64,000 nucleotides of DNA, taken from positions 1,375,997-1,439,996 of the forward strand of contig NZ_LT635801.1 of assembly GCF_900128495.1 (NCBI RefSeq), written 5' to 3'. Positions 36,002 to 45,515 of the stretch are shown in pieces; position 1 is the first letter of the stretch; every line of letters starts with the position of its first letter. Position numbers and translations under genes: made by a program. The notes under the pieces are model-generated. The model was given only the letters and a program-made list of their open reading frames with translations. It was not told the origin of the DNA and searched no databases. The stretch comes from Bacteroides ilei. GTDB lineage: Bacteria > Bacteroidota > Bacteroidia > Bacteroidales > Bacteroidaceae.

Positions 36002-38374
36002 ATGAAAAAGATATTTTATTACTTCCTGCCGGTGGCCGCCATGCTTTTGCCGACAGCCTGCACCACGGAGGAGGACTTTGGCGGCGGTACCGTTCCGCCC
36101 GGCGACGGATTCACCATCGAGGCCGTCTGCCAAAACATGCTGCCGCAACAAGTCGTCACCCGCTCGGCCATCGCCAAGGACGACAAGGAGAAGCGTATCA
36201 ACCAGCTCTACCTGTTCTTCTTCGACGAAAACGACGACTATCTGCAATCGAGCAACACGAAAGTATTCTCGCCGTATATGGCTCCGTCGGCGAATACGAG
36301 CAATGTCAGCATTCCTACGGACGTGTTTGTAGATCAAACGCTCGCCCAAAAAACCACCATCTACGCCTTGGCCAACGTGACTCCGGAAGTGGTAGCCGAT
36401 GCCGACGGTGACGGTTATCCCGACAACTTCCCCCAAGGGGGCAAAGACGGGAAAACTCCCAAGGAGCTGCTCGAAGCGTTCGTGTACGACCCTGCCAATT
36501 ACACCCCTGATACCCACGATGCCATCACGACCCTGCCCAGCACGGGAATGCCGATGGCAGGCAAAAGCGCGACTACCGTGGACCTCACCAAGAAGGGAAG
36601 CCTCACGATGCAACTCAAGGCACTGATGGCCCGTATCGACATCAACATCAGTATCGATTCCGACCACTCGGACGAGAGCGGACAACTGCCCCGTCTCTCC
36701 ATTGCGGAATGGGGCGTGTACAACATGCCTACCGCCGTGCCCCTGACAGAGCCTGCCGATGGCCAGACCAAGCTGAATACCGATGAACCATACCGCAATG
36801 TAGAAAACATACCGAGCGATGCCGTCGTTTACAACCACGGCGGGGCCGCCTCCCTTACCTTCTACATGTTCGAGAACATGATTGCCCCGGACGAAGATCC
36901 GGAGAGCTATAAGTATCCGGCCGGAGTGGTAGACGATGTTGACAAACAGCGATGGAAGCCGAAGTTAGTGAATGAAAACAGCAAGGCCACCTATTTCAAG
37001 ATGAGAGCCTACTACACCACCTATAACGGCGACCCCTCCCTGCCTGCAGGACAGGATAACACCACCATCGAGGCCGAATACACCTTCTATCTCGGAGGTG
37101 ACCCGGTGAAGGACTTCAAGGTGATACGCAACAGGCACTATGCCAATAACATCGTCATCAGCGGGCTGACCCATGTGGGTAACAACCCGGACCACATCAC
37201 CTTCGATGCCCGTGTCAACATCACCGAGCAGAACAACCCGTTCTACCTGTCCATGCTGCGCGAACGCGAGCACGATGCCCACTACTGTGTCACGCCTTTG
37301 GACGTGTACCTTTTCAAGAAGGAGGCAAATCCGCAGATGACCGTCAGCATAGCCGACCCGGAAAGTCACACTTGGATACGCATGGAACGTGTGCCCGCCG
37401 AAAATATGGAGTATGGAACACTCTCTGACGACATGAGTGCAGATACCCATTTGGCGACCGGACAGGCATGGACTGCGGGAAACGGCAAACGCAAATACTT
37501 CACCACGGACTTGGTGACCAAAACCCTTGCGAATAATACCGAATATACCATTAAGACGAACCGTGACCGTATTTATTTCTACTTGGACGAAAACCTAAGC
37601 ACGAAAGACCGCACCGCCACCGTAAACATCTCGTACACCGACGACAAGACGCAAACGCCACGCATCCGTACCATTGAAATCGTACAGCACGGTCTGTTGC
37701 CGGTAACCGTGCCGGGAGACGACGACAATCCCACGCAGCAAATCTATGTAGAAGCCTACGAAGAGTATATTTCCCATTACGACCCCCTGAACGAGTTTGA
37801 AGGGAATTATATCTATGACGGATTGGAATGGGGGTTGAATGGAGAATACTTGGGTTGGAATTTGGTCATACAAGGAAAAGATGAAACTTGGTGCAATATC
37901 TATTACAACGGGGCTGAAGCTACCCAGCATATTATTTCGAAAGCAGGACAATCAACAATGAACCTGAACGAAAAGCCCCGTTCTGCTGCGGAGTATTGCT
38001 ACAACAAGAACAAGCGCAATGACAACGGAGTCGTACAGGGCATGACCAATTCTTCCGGTTGGTTCTTGCCCGGCATTCGCCAATTAGAGGCCATACTAAC
38101 CTCCTATTACAATACATATCCGGAGTTTCAAAACAATTTTTATTGGTCATCGGCGGCGGGGAAAAGACGGGTTGGTATTTGGCCATATGATTACTATGAG
38201 GACAACAGTTATGCCCGTGCCACCAAGGCCCTGCCAGACGGTGGTTATGCAGAAAGTGACTGGGACGATACGTACACGAGTGAGAACGGCACCACCGGCA
38301 AAGCCCCCCGTACCGGCACCTACCTCCGCATCCGTGCGGCCTATGTACCGCCCAGCGGCGTTACCATCGAATGA
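36002..38374 (+). CDS. Large fimbrial protein (DUF4906-like), probable tip subunit
   Basis: 790 aa. Lipoprotein signal with LPTAC (Cys 20). QVVTRSAIAKD gives the processing Arg at 54. N-terminal half is fimbrillin-like (INQLYLFFFDENDDY, TTIYALANVTPEV). The long C-terminal region has an adhesin-like segment with PRSAAEYCYNKNKRNDNGV, SSGWFLPGIRQLEAILTSYY and WSSAAGKRR. Size, position last in the operon and the extra domain fit a tip adhesin. Strong terminators follow. Confidence 0.75.
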   Translation: MKKIFYYFLPVAAMLLPTACTTEEDFGGGTVPPGDGFTIEAVCQNMLPQQVVTRSAIAKDDKEKRINQLYLFFFDENDDYLQSSNTKVFSPYMAPSANTSNVSIPTDVFVDQTLAQKTTIYALANVTPEVVADADGDGYPDNFPQGGKDGKTPKELLEAFVYDPANYTPDTHDAITTLPSTGMPMAGKSATTVDLTKKGSLTMQLKALMARIDINISIDSDHSDESGQLPRLSIAEWGVYNMPTAVPLTEPADGQTKLNTDEPYRNVENIPSDAVVYNHGGAASLTFYMFENMIAPDEDPESYKYPAGVVDDVDKQRWKPKLVNENSKATYFKMRAYYTTYNGDPSLPAGQDNTTIEAEYTFYLGGDPVKDFKVIRNRHYANNIVISGLTHVGNNPDHITFDARVNITEQNNPFYLSMLREREHDAHYCVTPLDVYLFKKEANPQMTVSIADPESHTWIRMERVPAENMEYGTLSDDMSADTHLATGQAWTAGNGKRKYFTTDLVTKTLANNTEYTIKTNRDRIYFYLDENLSTKDRTATVNISYTDDKTQTPRIRTIEIVQHGLLPVTVPGDDDNPTQQIYVEAYEEYISHYDPLNEFEGNYIYDGLEWGLNGEYLGWNLVIQGKDETWCNIYYNGAEATQHIISKAGQSTMNLNEKPRSAAEYCYNKNKRNDNGVVQGMTNSSGWFLPGIRQLEAILTSYYNTYPEFQNNFYWSSAAGKRRVGIWPYDYYEDNSYARATKALPDGGYAESDWDDTYTSENGTTGKAPRTGTYLRIRAAYVPPSGVTIE

Positions 38375-38405
38375 CAACCGCCGGCTTTAAGGCCGACTTT
38401 ACTCG

Positions 38406-38453
38406 CTGCCCGTCTGTAGGAAACCCCTTTACAGGCGGGCAGTGCTGTTTTTA
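38406..38453 (+). terminator. Terminator of the fimbrial operon
   Basis: CTGCCCGTCTGTA 38406-38418 pairs with TACAGGCGGGCAG 38430-38442 (one mismatch), followed by GCTGTTTTTATT at 38444-38455. Confidence 0.8.
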
Positions 38454-38581
38454 TTCCCCCGGTATGTCTTTGGCCTGTACAACCGACATGCACACGCACG
38501 TTTTATACGTCGGTCGGGATAGAAAAAGGTGTGACAATATCGAAAGAACCTATTCAACAAAAAGAGGTTTGCAGCCACCCC

Positions 38582-38627
38582 AAAAGCCCCTCGAACCTAT
38601 GGCAAGCAAAGGCATCAAGGGGCTTTT
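38582..38627. terminator. Second terminator hairpin
   Basis: AAAAGCCCCT 38582-38591 pairs with AGGGGCTTTT 38618-38627. A-run on the left and T-run on the right allow it to work in both directions, ending the fimbrial operon (+) and the acyltransferase transcript (-). Confidence 0.75.
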
Positions 38628-38765
38628 CTTCTATCAGCGAAACGGTAATAGACATTTGGGTACGCGTTATCCGATTGTGTCGTCCGCGAAACACCATCGG
38701 CGCCGGAACTTTATCTGTCATCCGATAGAAATACGATAATAAATGTAGGATTTCTTTACCGCTTT

Positions 38766-39902
38766 TTATTTCTTCTTCAAGAAACGTTCCGTGAGCCATT
38801 TGCGCACCGGGAGATCATAGCACTTCAGGCAGGCATAGGCAAGAGCGAAAGCCCCCATGAAAGTGAGCAGCATGTAAGGAAGCCCTTCGGCAAGCGTCGC
38901 CTGACGGTTGAACGCCCATGCCGTATAAATATAGACCAACGGATAGTGGGTGATATAGACGGGATAGGATATGTCGCCCAAAAACTTGCATACGGCAGCG
39001 GAGCGTTTGCCCGTTATCCTGCCTCCCGCCCCCATCGAGACGATGACCGGGAAAATGCAGATGATGCAGAAAGCCTCGTAAAGCCCGTTCATCCAATAAC
39101 CCTCCTCCCCGCCGATACGAGGCACGGAAAGCACGACGATTATCATCAGGCTGCACCACCGGAAAGCGTTCTTGCGGGTGCGTATCAGCCAGCCGAGCCG
39201 AGACAAGAGCAACCCGCCGAAGAAGGGATACATCAGCCGGATCAGTCCCACGTACTGCTGTTCCCAGTTCAAAGCCCATCCGCCCACGATGTCACCGGCA
39301 GGCGCTGTGAGGCAACGGTGTACCGTAAAGCACGCTGCTATCGCCACGAGGACGGTCAGCGCCGTCTTGCTAAACTTGCGGATAAACAAGGCGTACAGTA
39401 TGTTGCCGATGTATTCGTAATAAAGCGACCATGCCGGTCCGTTCAGCGGATGCATTTCCATCCATCCCCGGATGTCCCATTTTAGAGGCAGAGGCAGCAG
39501 TGTACAGCCCAACAGCATGACCAGCAGTACCGTGCCGACGGACACGCCCTCCATTGCCGGATAGCAGGGAGCTTCCTGAAACCAAAAGAGCGCGGCTCCC
39601 ACAATGCTTCCCATGACCACCATAGGTTGCAGCCGGATAAGACGGCGCTTGAAGAAGGTTCCCGTGCTCATCTTGTTCCAACGGTCATCGTATGCGTAGC
39701 CGATGACGAACCCCGAAAGCATGAAGAAGAAATCGACAGCCAGATAGCCATGATTGATAATCTGGTTCAGATGATTGCCGCCGGAATGCGCTTCCAGCAG
39801 ATGAAAGGCAACTACCATGGCAGCCGCAACACCGCGCAGTCCGTCCAGAATCTCGTAGTGCGGCTTCGAGGTCAGATAAGAGTCTTGCATATTCATTGGC
39901 AC
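38766..39902 (-). CDS. Acyltransferase family (Acyl_transf_3) membrane protein
   Basis: 378 aa; ATG 39902 or the in-frame ATG 39896. Typical OafA/NodX-type protein: EILDGLRGVAAAMVVAFHLL holds the conserved Arg and His, and LAVDFFFMLSGFVIGYAY the second motif. About ten membrane helices follow. These enzymes O-acetylate or otherwise acylate extracellular glycans. It has its own promoter (39934-39941) and is cargo between the fimbrial operon and the mobilisation genes; its substrate cannot be told from sequence. Confidence 0.85.
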   Translation of the reverse strand: MPMNMQDSYLTSKPHYEILDGLRGVAAAMVVAFHLLEAHSGGNHLNQIINHGYLAVDFFFMLSGFVIGYAYDDRWNKMSTGTFFKRRLIRLQPMVVMGSIVGAALFWFQEAPCYPAMEGVSVGTVLLVMLLGCTLLPLPLKWDIRGWMEMHPLNGPAWSLYYEYIGNILYALFIRKFSKTALTVLVAIAACFTVHRCLTAPAGDIVGGWALNWEQQYVGLIRLMYPFFGGLLLSRLGWLIRTRKNAFRWCSLMIIVVLSVPRIGGEEGYWMNGLYEAFCIICIFPVIVSMGAGGRITGKRSAAVCKFLGDISYPVYITHYPLVYIYTAWAFNRQATLAEGLPYMLLTFMGAFALAYACLKCYDLPVRKWLTERFLKKK

Positions 39903-39933
39903 GTAAAAAATTATGATTCAACATGATGGAATA

Positions 39934-39941
39934 CAAAAGTA
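39934..39941 (-). promoter_or_regulatory. Promoter -7 box TACTTTTG for the acyltransferase
   Basis: The minus strand reads TACTTTTG (plus CAAAAGTA), a full TAnnTTTG match 32 nt before the start codon at 39902. Confidence 0.6.
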
Positions 39942-39998
39942 CAAAAAAAAGGAATAACAAACACTCTTGCAGAAGATTATATCCGTTTATGGAATTAA

Positions 39999-40140
39999 AG
40001 TCACTCATACGATTAGGCTTGTTACGATGACAAGTATTCTTGTCTTCAAGCATATATTTTTCTTGCTGCAATACAAATTCTTATAAAATTCGTTGATCAT
40101 AGAATAAATCTCCGTAATTTTATACCCTGAGAATATAGTG
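39999..40140 (-). pseudogene. IS982-type transposase remnant, inverted relative to 13386
   Basis: The minus strand reads IFSGYKITEIYSMINEF, then after a one-base shift FVLQQEKYMLEDKNT and CHRNKPNRMSD, the start of the same transposase family as the fragment at 13386-13553. It stops after the RMSD block. The two fragments are in opposite orientations 26.5 kb apart. Confidence 0.6.
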
Positions 40141-40161
40141 ATAATCGTTAAATGTAAAAAT

Positions 40162-40296
40162 ATGCCAAAATATACTCCGACAATACATTATTGCGGAAAA
40201 GGTGAATATAAAGAAGCTATTGGGGCTATTTCCGTAATATTTGAAAACCACCCTTCTCCTCATAACGTGGCAGAATTATGTTATATGCTTGAATAA
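40162..40296 (+). CDS. Putative 44-aa protein
   Basis: Short ORF MPKYTPTIHYCGKGEYKEAI ending AELCYMLE. Soluble, helix-forming, in an otherwise AT-rich gap next to a transposase remnant. No ribosome-binding signal or family stands out, so it may be chance or the start of a lost gene. Confidence 0.3.
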   Translation: MPKYTPTIHYCGKGEYKEAIGAISVIFENHPSPHNVAELCYMLE

Positions 40297-40420
40297 AGCA
40301 AAAACGACCAATTTTACTTTATTAGGTGTAAAATCGGGTGCTTATTTTTTTATTTACCGACAATCAGTGTTTATTGCGGTGCGTTCGGCCACCTAAAGCA
40401 ATCCGCTCATGCAGGGCGAA

Positions 40421-40452
40421 CAAAAAAAGAGCCGATCTTCGCAGACCGGCTC
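40421..40452 (-). terminator. Terminator of the OmpA-like gene
   Basis: On the minus strand GAGCCG (40452-40447) pairs with CGGCTC (40434-40429) and is followed by a seven-T run (plus-strand A-run 40422-40428). It lies 46 nt after the stop at 40498. Confidence 0.75.
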
Positions 40453-40497
40453 TCCATAAACGAATAAATTGTTTGCACATCGTATGAACAAAAAGTA

Positions 40498-41952
40498 TTA
40501 TTTGAAATACAGCATAACCTTTGTATGTCGGTTGGCCTCATTGGGCGTATAATCGGAGATACCGCCTTGGTGAGTTTGGACTATCTTGTCGCCCAGCACT
40601 CCTCGTTTGATTAATTCCTCGGCGATATAACCGGCTCTCGATACGCTCAAGGCATTGTTTACGGATACTGTCCCGGTCATGCTGTCAGCCGCACCAATGA
40701 CGCTTACCGATAACCCGTACTTCTTCGCCACTCTCGCCAGTTCGTCGAGATTGACCAATTGGGAGGGGTCTGTCAGGTGCGACGTGCCGAGTTCGAAGAA
40801 AAAGAAGATGGGAGCACCGATGCATTCCCGTCCGGACTGCATCCGAACGGCATAGTCTGCCAAAGTGCTGTCGGGAAGATTCTCGAACTGTCCTGTTCCG
40901 AGACCAGGCACGCTATCCGGCCAGTGCTGCAGGCTGTCTGCCCGGCCATTTCCATTCGGGGCTTGTCCTTCCAATGGTGATTTTCCGTTCCAATGCTTGT
41001 TCTTCAACCTTGCCCGCAGGGAGTTCAGCCCGCTGTAATTGTTCCTCGGATAACCTTTGCGCTCGATAGCATCGTCATCATCGAAGAAATGGCTGTACGT
41101 GTCGAGCAATCCTTCGATTTCCAGTATCTTCTTCAGCTCGGCCAGCGTCCGGCTATCCTTGTCATGCTGTCCCGCGTAGCGGCTGTTCTGTTCCGACAGT
41201 ACATTGATATAATCGACGAGCTGCCGATCGCGGCGGATATAGGGGCTTGGGTCTATGGCCCGTTTCCAGCCGACCTTGCCGATATGGAAAGAGAATCCGG
41301 CAGTGAGTGAAAGCATGTGGTCGCCTAACCGATTCGCCTTGCCATACCCGTCGAAGTCTTGGAAGGTGGTCGTACCGGAGAGTTCCATGAGGGCGCTTAC
41401 CCTTTTGGAAATGCGATACTGCCCTTGTATGCCGTAGGAGATTGCAAACGGGTTATGCCCGTTGGTCGCATGGTGCAGCAGTCCGATACCCGCAAAGGGT
41501 GCCAGATGCCAGCGCACCAGTTTCTGCCGGACATAGCTGCCGCCAAGCACATTCCACAGCAGATCCGCATGGAGATAATGGTACTCCTGCACGGCCAGCG
41601 TGCCGTCCTTGAACTGCAACCCGTTGTAATTTATGCGTGCACCTACCCACGGGGTAAACCACTTGCCGAGGGCAAGGCTGTACGAGGGTTTCAACCTCCC
41701 GAACAGGTCTTCGCAACCGAGCGGCGTGCCGAGAAAAGCTGTCGCACCTCCGGCGATACTGACAAACCAATTGCCGTTTCCCCGTGCCGGAACGACCACT
41801 CCGTCAAGGTATAAGGGCTGTAACGGCTGCAGCAGTTCTGTGTCATCGTAACGGTACGTGCGGTGTACAGTATCCCTTTCCGTGGGTTGTACATCCGCAC
41901 GGGCTTGCAGCGAACAAAGCGCCGCAATAATGAAAATGATATTTTTCGTCAT
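40498..41952 (-). CDS. OmpA-family outer-membrane protein
   Basis: 484 aa. Signal peptide MTKNIIFIIAALCSLQARA. An N-terminal barrel-like region (FVSIAGGATAFLGTPLG... FAISYGIQGQYRISKR... LSLTAGFSFHIGKVGW) is followed by a charged linker and a C-terminal OmpA-like peptidoglycan-binding module (LVNLDELARVAKKYGLSVSV, NNALSVSRAGYIAEELIKRG). It is 55 nt downstream of the relaxase gene on the same strand and ends at a strong terminator, so it is the last gene of the mobilisation operon. Confidence 0.8.
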   Translation of the reverse strand: MTKNIIFIIAALCSLQARADVQPTERDTVHRTYRYDDTELLQPLQPLYLDGVVVPARGNGNWFVSIAGGATAFLGTPLGCEDLFGRLKPSYSLALGKWFTPWVGARINYNGLQFKDGTLAVQEYHYLHADLLWNVLGGSYVRQKLVRWHLAPFAGIGLLHHATNGHNPFAISYGIQGQYRISKRVSALMELSGTTTFQDFDGYGKANRLGDHMLSLTAGFSFHIGKVGWKRAIDPSPYIRRDRQLVDYINVLSEQNSRYAGQHDKDSRTLAELKKILEIEGLLDTYSHFFDDDDAIERKGYPRNNYSGLNSLRARLKNKHWNGKSPLEGQAPNGNGRADSLQHWPDSVPGLGTGQFENLPDSTLADYAVRMQSGRECIGAPIFFFFELGTSHLTDPSQLVNLDELARVAKKYGLSVSVIGAADSMTGTVSVNNALSVSRAGYIAEELIKRGVLGDKIVQTHQGGISDYTPNEANRHTKVMLYFK

Positions 41953-42007
41953 ATTCTTATATCCTTAATTTGTTGTTTATCCGATTCTTTATTATAAACC
42001 TTGCCAT

Positions 42008-43465
42008 TCAACGCTTGGGCTTCTTGCCGATGGAAGGGCGCATCATGCGGCTCGCCATCCTCATGCAGCGAAGCGCCCATGCCCGGTTGTCCTCGTCTTC
42101 ATCACGTCCCCATTTGAGGTCGCTTCCGCCACCTCCTCCGCCACGTGTTTCGGCAAACGTAGTGGCATCATCGACCATACCGAGAAAGAGCATCGTGGCG
42201 CAGCGCATGACTTCCGCTCCCCGTTCCGCCACGGAACGCACGAGCGTGTCGTCGAAAAGTTGCCGTTCGGAAGGCTTCATCCGCGCCGACAGTTCCCTCC
42301 ACTCATCGACCATATTTTCCAGCATGGCGTCCTTGAGTAGGCTGTCCACTTTGGAGTGGACATCACGGGAGTATTCGTAGGCTTCCTCCTTGAGCTGTTC
42401 CGTGCGTTCCTCAATGGCATCCATGTTTGCCTTGAAGTCGGAAAGCTGTCGGTCGGCGGTTTGTAGCTTCTCCTGTTTGTCTGCCAGTTTCCCTTGGATA
42501 GCAGTCAGCTCTTTTTCGAGCTTTTCTTTCTCGGCAGATAGGGTCAAAGCATCATCTTTCCGGGTATCCATATCATTTTCGAGTGCCGACAGTTGAGCCT
42601 CTTTTTCGCTCTTCTCCCTTTTCAAGTTTTCCACCATCGAGGTCAAACCTTTGACTCTGCGCTCTGCCAGCCGAATGTCCGAATGGAGGGCGGACAGGAC
42701 TTCCTGATGTCGGCCAATCTGTTGCTCAATGGTGGTACATTCTTCCGAGAGCATACGGCGGTATTCTTCCGTCGTCCTGTGCCGTGCGCCGGTCTCGGCG
42801 ACGCTCCGGCCTCTCTCCATTCCCCACTTCGTGTTGACCTCGGCGAAAAAGTCCGTATGGAGCTGTTTCATCCTCGCGCTATATTCGAACTTGTCCTTTC
42901 CGGCGAATATCTCCTTGTACGCAAACCTCCCGTCTTTGATTGGCAGAAGCGTACAATGCACGTGCGGATTTAATTCGTCGAGGTGTACAATGAAGGCGGC
43001 TATATTCTGCTCGCCGTATCTGCCGCAAACGAATGCATAGACATCCTTCGCCCAACGTTCGATGTCGCTCTTCCTTTTGATGCGGGTATTGTCCGCACCT
43101 TTTTCAAAATCCACCTTCTGCGTGCCGAAAGCGAGTTCGTGCATCCGCTCCCGCGAACCGCCGAAAATGATGTTTACCACCGTGCGGTATTTCGGTTCAA
43201 CCAATCCCTCGTTGGGGTCTTTGATCCCGCGACGGCCCAATATGTCCGCTATCCGTTCCGGGATATTGCGGCTCGTGTCGATGGGGCGAACCTTGCCTCC
43301 GGGCACAATCTCGAAGTTCAGATGTTTGCGGGTGGGGTCGTAGTTGCCCTTGCTCATGGCGTACTTCTCCGCCTCTTCGCTGCGATTACGCAGGTGTTCG
43401 TTGCCTTGGGCGGCGGTGATCCCTTTCGATACCTGAACATCGAGAACCTGTTTTGCATTTGCCAT
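42008..43465 (-). CDS. MobV-type relaxase (Mob_Pre family)
   Basis: 485 aa from ATG 43465 (MANAKQVLDVQVSKGITAAQ); an in-frame start at 43525 is less likely. Motif I HLRNRS at about 24-29, motif III HLDELNPHVH at 161-170 with the metal-binding His residues, then a long coiled coil (residues 240-390) and a Gly-rich linker before a basic end. Relaxases nick oriT and lead the strand into the recipient. A candidate oriT lies just upstream (43466-43690). Confidence 0.85.
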   Translation of the reverse strand: MANAKQVLDVQVSKGITAAQGNEHLRNRSEEAEKYAMSKGNYDPTRKHLNFEIVPGGKVRPIDTSRNIPERIADILGRRGIKDPNEGLVEPKYRTVVNIIFGGSRERMHELAFGTQKVDFEKGADNTRIKRKSDIERWAKDVYAFVCGRYGEQNIAAFIVHLDELNPHVHCTLLPIKDGRFAYKEIFAGKDKFEYSARMKQLHTDFFAEVNTKWGMERGRSVAETGARHRTTEEYRRMLSEECTTIEQQIGRHQEVLSALHSDIRLAERRVKGLTSMVENLKREKSEKEAQLSALENDMDTRKDDALTLSAEKEKLEKELTAIQGKLADKQEKLQTADRQLSDFKANMDAIEERTEQLKEEAYEYSRDVHSKVDSLLKDAMLENMVDEWRELSARMKPSERQLFDDTLVRSVAERGAEVMRCATMLFLGMVDDATTFAETRGGGGGGSDLKWGRDEDEDNRAWALRCMRMASRMMRPSIGKKPKR

Positions 43466-43690
43466 ACTGTTTTCGTGTTGTTTCGGACAATTCCCCGTGT
43501 CCCAGCTTGCTGCTTGCTTGGACACTTCTCCCTGCGACGTCAGTCAGCAGGGGTATTAGGCTCCCCCTTCCCTTTGTTCAGTGGCAGACGGGCAAGCCCG
43601 GATGCCTGCTATAACTGGAAGGATATTTGAACCTGAACCGGGGAGAATTGCCCGTGGTTATACAATCTCTGTCCGCGAATCCCCGTTCAG
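43466..43690. other. Candidate origin of transfer (oriT)
   Basis: Between the relaxase and the next gene there is GTGTCC 43497-43502 with GGACAC 43520-43525 (17-nt spacer) and further short repeats (CTGC...GCAG at 43532-43550; GGGCAAGCCC near 43589). Relaxase-adjacent inverted repeats are typical of MobV-type oriT. No nick site can be fixed from sequence alone. Confidence 0.35.
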
Positions 43691-44529
43691 CTTTCCTCTT
43701 GTGCCTTCGCCAGAAGCGATAAAAAGGGCTTGCGAAGCGATTCAAGGCGTTTTGTCTCTTCGTCCGTACCGAACTCTGTCCCGTCCGGCTTTCCTTCGAT
43801 AACAAGCTCTGCAAGCTCTTTCGAGGCTTCGATGAACGCCGCCAATTCTCCGCCGAGGTCGAGCCGGAAGAACTGCACGAGCGGCGAGCCGTCGTCGAAC
43901 CTCGATTTACGCAGTACCCGTCGCAGGGCGGCATGGGCGATACATTCCAAGACGATCCCACGCAGTCGTTCTTCTGACCGGACAGTCTGTGCCGATGTCG
44001 TGCCGGAAGGATTGTCCGGATAGATACGGCTGTCCCGTCCGGCTATCTCCGTCAAGGTCTGGTGAATGATTTGTCCGCATGATTTGCCTACATCGAAAGA
44101 GGTTGCCCTGCCGATAATCCAGTCGTACAGTGTTTCCTGTATCCTTGTGGCAAAGTCCGCTTCTTCTTGTCCGCTGTCCGGCATGGCAGGCGTGCCGGTC
44201 CGCAGGGGCATGGTAATGACGACGCTTTTTGCCAACCGGGTGCGTTCCAACTGCCCGAGCGCTTCGAGCGTGTCCAAAAAAGAGCGGACAGTAGCCCGAT
44301 GCCAATGCCACTCCGAGGCAAGGTCGGAAACGGTTACATGGCACTGGCAGGGAGAGAGGTCGTAGTCCTGCCTTCTTAAAAACGGGGAGACGAAACCTGC
44401 CAGCGATTTATCCAACAAATCGTAGTAGGCTTCCGTCCTCGTCTTCCGCTCGCCGACTTTTTCTTTCAGGTAGTCGAACACTTCCACGTTCGCCAGTATG
44501 GCGGCGGGCGCTTCATTTCTATTTCTCAT
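43687..44529 (-). CDS. Probable DNA-binding accessory protein of the mobilisation operon
   Basis: 280 aa (MRNRNEAPAAILANVEVFDY). Residues 65-105 read like a winged helix (VSDLASEWHWHRATVRSFLD, LEALGQLERTRLAKSVVIT), so DNA binding is likely. The C-terminal half has a charged helix-rich region with LDLGGELAAFIEASKELAEL. It overlaps the upstream gene by 4 nt and lies next to the candidate oriT, so it may be a relaxosome or replication-related accessory factor. The exact family is not recognised. Confidence 0.55.
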   Translation of the reverse strand: MRNRNEAPAAILANVEVFDYLKEKVGERKTRTEAYYDLLDKSLAGFVSPFLRRQDYDLSPCQCHVTVSDLASEWHWHRATVRSFLDTLEALGQLERTRLAKSVVITMPLRTGTPAMPDSGQEEADFATRIQETLYDWIIGRATSFDVGKSCGQIIHQTLTEIAGRDSRIYPDNPSGTTSAQTVRSEERLRGIVLECIAHAALRRVLRKSRFDDGSPLVQFFRLDLGGELAAFIEASKELAELVIEGKPDGTEFGTDEETKRLESLRKPFLSLLAKAQEES

Positions 44530-45110
44530 TTTCGTTCTGTTTTTGATGATTCATAATGTGCGGATAGTTTCAGGTTGCCATTATCCGCATTATCGTGGCA
44601 GCCTCGCGTGATGATATTATGATAACTGTCGGCTAATGCTCCGGGATATTCCAGCCATTCGAGGAATTTGCGCATGTCTGTCCTTTCGGACATGACTCTT
44701 GCAGACGGGTAGAACAGGGCAGCCAAAAGAACAAAGGAGATGGTTACGGACATCGTGTACAGATGTGGCACGAAGCCGATGACCAATGCCAAGAGCGCAA
44801 ACCAGACGAAACGTTTCGGCCGGTCGAGCAGACCGCGCATCCATCGGTCCGCCCGCCGGAAAGAGGCCCATGCGGCACACACGATGGTAGATGGCACGAC
44901 ACCGAACTCACCGGGGTGTCCGCTCGTATAGACATAATGAAAGAGGAGCAGTACGATAAGCAACACATGGGCGTACAGCCTGCGGGCTTTTTCGCTCCAC
45001 ACCATCTTATCGTAGAATCTTGCCATGAAGTAACGCCTGCTTCTGTACAATAATGCCGGAAGGACGACAGGCATTGCAAGAAATACAAATTGTAATATAA
45101 TCCAGGTCAT
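44526..45110 (-). CDS. Membrane protein of the mobilisation operon
   Basis: 194 aa with about five hydrophobic segments (residues 3-22, 45-62, 70-85, 103-120 and 122-138) and a basic cytoplasmic tail. Starts MTWIILQFVFLAMPVVLP. It overlaps both neighbours by 4 nt, so its translation is coupled to them. No known motif. Confidence 0.6.
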   Translation of the reverse strand: MTWIILQFVFLAMPVVLPALLYRSRRYFMARFYDKMVWSEKARRLYAHVLLIVLLLFHYVYTSGHPGEFGVVPSTIVCAAWASFRRADRWMRGLLDRPKRFVWFALLALVIGFVPHLYTMSVTISFVLLAALFYPSARVMSERTDMRKFLEWLEYPGALADSYHNIITRGCHDNADNGNLKLSAHYESSKTERK

Positions 45111-45505
45111 AACAGGTAATAGGGTTTTGAAGGTATGTGAACGGACCGTACCACGAGTTCCAAGTGGACAACCCCGTGAGTGGCCAAGCGGATAATGGTC
45201 TCGGCGTCTTCGGCTGTCAGGGACGACGCGCCTTTCTTCATCCGGGCCTTGAATGTACCGTTCTGCTTACGATATGTAGCCAGTGCCGTGTCCAGATCAT
45301 GCTCCGGAATCGTCCACGTCATGCCCCGGTTGTATGTGCCGTGCGGTTTGCAGGCACGCAGTACCAGTGTGCGGGACACCAGAAAGTCAGTCCGGTTGTT
45401 TCTCGGAATGACGTGCTCCTTGTAGAGGTTGTCATCGGCCACCTCTATCCACGTGCGATACGTGTTGATGCAGAAAACCATTTGGCGGTATATCGTGTTT
45501 CGCAT
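45107..45505 (-). CDS. Hypothetical protein, 132 aa
   Basis: Basic soluble protein (MRNTIYRQMVFCINTYRTWI); contains GMTWTIPEHDLDTALATYRK and a C-terminal helix TAEDAETIIRLATHGVVHL. Overlaps the next gene by 4 nt and follows 45516 after 10 nt. Role unknown; part of the 47035-43687 operon. Confidence 0.55.
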   Translation of the reverse strand: MRNTIYRQMVFCINTYRTWIEVADDNLYKEHVIPRNNRTDFLVSRTLVLRACKPHGTYNRGMTWTIPEHDLDTALATYRKQNGTFKARMKKGASSLTAEDAETIIRLATHGVVHLELVVRSVHIPSKPYYLL

Positions 45506-45515
45506 AGTGCCTGTT

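Noticed and set aside
31583-36838. Long minus-strand ORFs through the fimbrial operon
   Set aside because: They mirror fimbrillin genes that have lipoprotein signals and shared motifs; the mirror frames have neither.
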